Origin: Streptomyces sp. MNU76
Lineage (GTDB): Bacteria; Actinomycetota; Actinomycetes; Streptomycetales; Streptomycetaceae
Direction of reading: 5' to 3'
Assembly (NCBI RefSeq): GCF_020982545.1
Contig: NZ_JAJKLK010000026.1
Location: 124,001 to 188,000, forward strand
DNA length: 64,000 bases
The first letter of the stretch is position 1; each line of letters begins with the position of its first letter. Shown piece by piece: positions 62,084 through 64,000 of the stretch. The position numbers were made by a program, and so were the translations under genes. The notes beneath the pieces were generated by a model. The model was given only the letters and a program-made list of their open reading frames with translations, did no database searches and was not told where the DNA came from.

Positions 62084-62500
62084 GAGGTCTCCTCGGGGTC
62101 GTCGGCGAGCGTGACGTCCAGGTCGGCGGCCGGTGCCTCAGCGGCAGGAAGACCTGGAAACGGGTCTCCCCCGGCCGGGAGTGGACCTCGATGTGTCCGT
62201 GGTGCTTGTTGACGACGATGCGCCAGGAGATGTCGAGGCCGAGCCCGGTGCCCTGACCGACCGGTTTGGTCGTGAAGAAGGGGTCGAAGATCCGGCCCTT
62301 GATGTCCGGGGGGACGCCGGGGCCCGTGTCCTGGAACTCGATCAGGACCTGGTCCCGGTGGTCCGGTGCCGTCCGTACCGTCAACGTGCCCGCGCCGCCC
62401 GTGTCGTTGATCGCCGCGACCGCGTTGTCGATCAGGTTCGTCCACACCTGGTTCAGCTCGCCCGGATCGGACGGCCGAGCATTGCCGTGCGCGGCCTCCA
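62080..62500 (-). pseudogene. C-terminal ATPase remnant of a histidine kinase
   Basis: The frame contains the HATPase_c boxes: ELNQVWTNLIDNAVAAIND (N box), IEFQDTGPGVPPDIKGR (G1), FFTTKPVGQGTGLGLDISW (F and G2). There is no phosphoacceptor histidine or sensor region. Near 62134-62146 a frame change moves the tail to APAADLDVTLADDPEETS, which ends in a TGA overlapping the next ATG. The start lies in the middle of sequence from another gene. Confidence 0.65.
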
Positions 62501-63136
62501 CGACACCAGCGGCGTACCGTCCGGGGTGACGACCAGCGGCAGCCGCGTGCCGTCCGCCCCGGCCGCCGCGAGCAGCCGCCGTCCCTCCGGCTCGTCCGAG
62601 GAGAACCAGCGGTACGGCACCTGGTTGCGCGCCAGGAACTCCCGTACCCCCGACGACCGCGCCGACCACCGGTGCCCGACCACCTTCGTCGTGCCCGCGC
62701 GGGTACGGTCGGCGGCCCGCCAGGCCTGGAGCAGGTCGTCCAGGACCGGATAGAGCTTCTCCTCCGGCGGGTCCCAGGGCTTGAGCAGGTAGTGGTCGAG
62801 GTCGATGACGTTGATCGCGTCGATCGCCGCGCCGGTGTCGGCGTACGCGGTGAGCAGGACCCGCCGCGCGCCCGGACAGACGTCCAGGGCCTGTTCCAGG
62901 AACTCGATGCCGTTCATCTCCGGCATGCGGTAGTCGGCCAGGATCACCGCCACCTGGTCGCCGCGCAGCTTCAGCTCCCGCAGGGCCTCCAGCGCGGCCT
63001 GCCCGGTCTCCGCCCGCACGATCCGGTACGACTCGCCGTACCTGCGGCGCAGATCCCTCGCCACCGCACGGGAGACCCCGGGATCGTCATCCACCGTGAG
63101 GATCACGTTCCGCGCGGGACCGACAGCCTGAGTCAC
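62453..63136 (-). pseudogene. receiver domain plus start of a thioredoxin-reductase-like protein, truncated
   Basis: From the GTG at 63136 (GGAGGAGT upstream) comes a complete receiver: VILTVDDDPGVSRAVARDLR with the acidic pair, VILADYRMPEMNG with the phosphoacceptor Asp, VLLTAYADT and LLKPWDPPEE. It is followed by TKVVGHRWSARSSGVREFL and LPLVVTPDGTPL, the linker found in receiver-thioredoxin-reductase fusions. At about 62504 the homology stops and sequence of a histidine kinase follows out of frame; the frame closes at 62453. The whole FAD/NADPH reductase domain is deleted. Confidence 0.65.
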
Positions 63137-63232
63137 ACTCCTCCACCCCGAGACCAATGGGCCCATCGTATGTTCGACCGTGCCGCTGCTCGCGGCTTCC
63201 GCGCAGCCACGGTCCGGGGCGCGAGGGCGCCG

Positions 63233-63589
63233 TCAGGTCCGGCGCGGGGCCAGCACGCAGAACTCGTTGCCCTCCGGGTCCTGGAGCACGACCCAGGGCT
63301 CGTCACCGGTCTGCCCGATGTCCGCGTGCCGGGCCCCGAGGGCGAGGAGGCGGGTGACCTCCGCCTCCTGGTCGTCCGGGCGGAAATCCAGGTGGAGGCG
63401 GTTCTTGCCGTCCTTGGGGGTCGGGCTGCGCCCGAACAGGAGGCCGGGCAGACGGTCCGGGGCCGGACGGATCTCGTACTCGTCGGGGGACTCGTCGACC
63501 GCCACCCACCCGAGCGCCCGTGCCCACCAGCGGCCCAGCGCCGCCGGATCGGCCGCGTCCACCAGCACCTGCTCCCACTGCAAGGTCAT
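63233..63589 (-). CDS. VOC-superfamily (glyoxalase-like) protein
   Basis: 118 aa from the ATG at 63589. The fold pattern is typical: QVLVDAADPAALGRWWARAL, then GLLFGRSPTPKDGKNRLHLD with the metal-binding His, and WVVLQDPEGNEFCVL with Glu at the end. Members bind metal and act as dioxygenases, isomerases or resistance proteins; no substrate can be assigned. It is divergent from the stress-protein gene. Confidence 0.85.
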   Translation of the reverse strand: MTLQWEQVLVDAADPAALGRWWARALGWVAVDESPDEYEIRPAPDRLPGLLFGRSPTPKDGKNRLHLDFRPDDQEAEVTRLLALGARHADIGQTGDEPWVVLQDPEGNEFCVLAPRRT

Positions 63590-63646
63590 GCGGCGAGCGT
63601 AGTGAAGACTGGAGCCGTCAGCCATGTGACAACCGAGAGGTGGCCG

Positions 63647-64000
63647 ATGACGACGCGCCCGATCACCGCCGCAGTGGACGGTACCCCCGAGAGCCTCGCC
63701 GCACTGGCGTGGGCCGGCCGGGAGGCCGTACGCCGGGGCCTGGCGCTGCGGGTGGTGCACGCGTGGCGGTGGGAGCCGCACGAGGCGATCACCGTGGACC
63801 GGGACGGACAGGCGCGGTGGGCCGGCGAGGCCCTCGCCGAGGCCGCGCGGGGGGTCGCCGAACGGCACCCGGAGCTGGAGGTGACCGCGGACCTCGTGGA
63901 GGGCCCGCCGGTCGAGACGCTGGTCGGCGCCGCCGAGCACGCCGAGACCCTGGTGCTGGGCTCGCGCGGGCACGGCGCGGTGGTCGGCTTCCTGCTGGGC
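63647..64000 (+). CDS. universal stress protein (partial, first UspA domain)
   Basis: The frame is open to the window edge, 118 codons from the ATG at 63647, with GAGAGGTGG upstream. It begins ITAAVDGTPESLAALAWAGR (UspA start) and reaches the nucleotide-binding GSRGHGAVVGFLLG loop, so the domain is ATP-binding type. Streptomyces proteins of this kind usually carry two UspA domains; the second would lie outside the window. Confidence 0.85.
   Translation, partial: MTTRPITAAVDGTPESLAALAWAGREAVRRGLALRVVHAWRWEPHEAITVDRDGQARWAGEALAEAARGVAERHPELEVTADLVEGPPVETLVGAAEHAETLVLGSRGHGAVVGFLLG

Noticed and set aside
1..64000. CRISPR arrays, tRNA/rRNA genes, phage genes, or an origin
   Set aside because: None was visible: no regularly spaced direct repeats, no cloverleaf-like tRNA, no integrase or phage structural genes.

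Overview
The window looks like a stretch of a Streptomyces chromosome. Base composition is very GC-rich with G/C-ending codons. Many genes use GTG starts or close ATGA/TGATG overlaps. The gene content is actinobacterial: a mycothiol-dependent formaldehyde dehydrogenase, a PPOX/F420-type flavoprotein, a DUF574 methyltransferase, an ANTAR regulator, SpoIIE-type phosphatase, DUF6328 and DUF1206 membrane proteins, ROK and MurR/RpiR regulators, and Tat-exported enzymes. No rRNA, tRNA or CRISPR array was seen.

Layout. 1-4.96 kb: a TetR regulator divergent from a secreted protein, a glycosyltransferase, a SnoaL-like protein, a small secreted protein and an aromatic-type aldehyde dehydrogenase. 5-9.8 kb: an ABC exporter, two decayed genes (a polyketide acyltransferase and a transketolase), then mscR plus a metallo-beta-lactamase hydrolase for formaldehyde. 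10-13.8 kb: two short-chain dehydrogenases, a membrane-anchored unknown and a PLP decarboxylase. 14.2-22.2 kb: a tightly packed same-strand operon with aminodeoxychorismate synthase (PabA-PabB), a benzoate-CoA-ligase-like enzyme, a second adenylating enzyme, an FAD monooxygenase and aminodeoxychorismate lyase. It ends at a 15-bp terminator and should make and activate p-aminobenzoate for a small natural product. 22.3-31.3 kb: AhpD-like protein, L,D-transpeptidase, a gutted sugar-transport operon with its ROK repressor, an anchored S1 protease, a methyltransferase/acetyltransferase pair, an acid phosphatase and a PPOX protein. 31.6-37.1 kb: a peptidoglycan-binding-like protein, a 169-bp hairpin element, a PAS-GAF-PP2C-HATPase phosphatase and a Tat-exported PAP2 phosphatase. 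37.2-47.4 kb: sugar kinase, ROK regulator, CUT1 ABC importer and two large unrecognised enzymes, a candidate new carbohydrate-uptake and degradation locus. 47.4-64 kb: ANTAR-GAF regulator, DD-peptidase, a TerD-CAP-CAP protein, small membrane proteins, a MurR/RpiR regulator, a TolB-amidohydrolase fusion, a PobA-like hydroxylase, a threonine-dehydratase-like enzyme, a deleted redox two-component locus, a VOC protein and the start of a universal stress protein.

Two cross-cutting features matter to any user of this sequence. First, at least nine otherwise intact genes are split by single-base frameshifts, mostly one base short in a run of G or C, so sequencing or assembly error is likely for many of them. 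Second, several loci are truly decayed, with internal deletions that a single base cannot repair (polyketide acyltransferase, transketolase, sugar permease, response regulator, FAD oxidase, receiver/thioredoxin-reductase plus histidine kinase, UBP zinc finger). A family of Streptomyces intergenic repeats recurs through the window and has entered two coding sequences.
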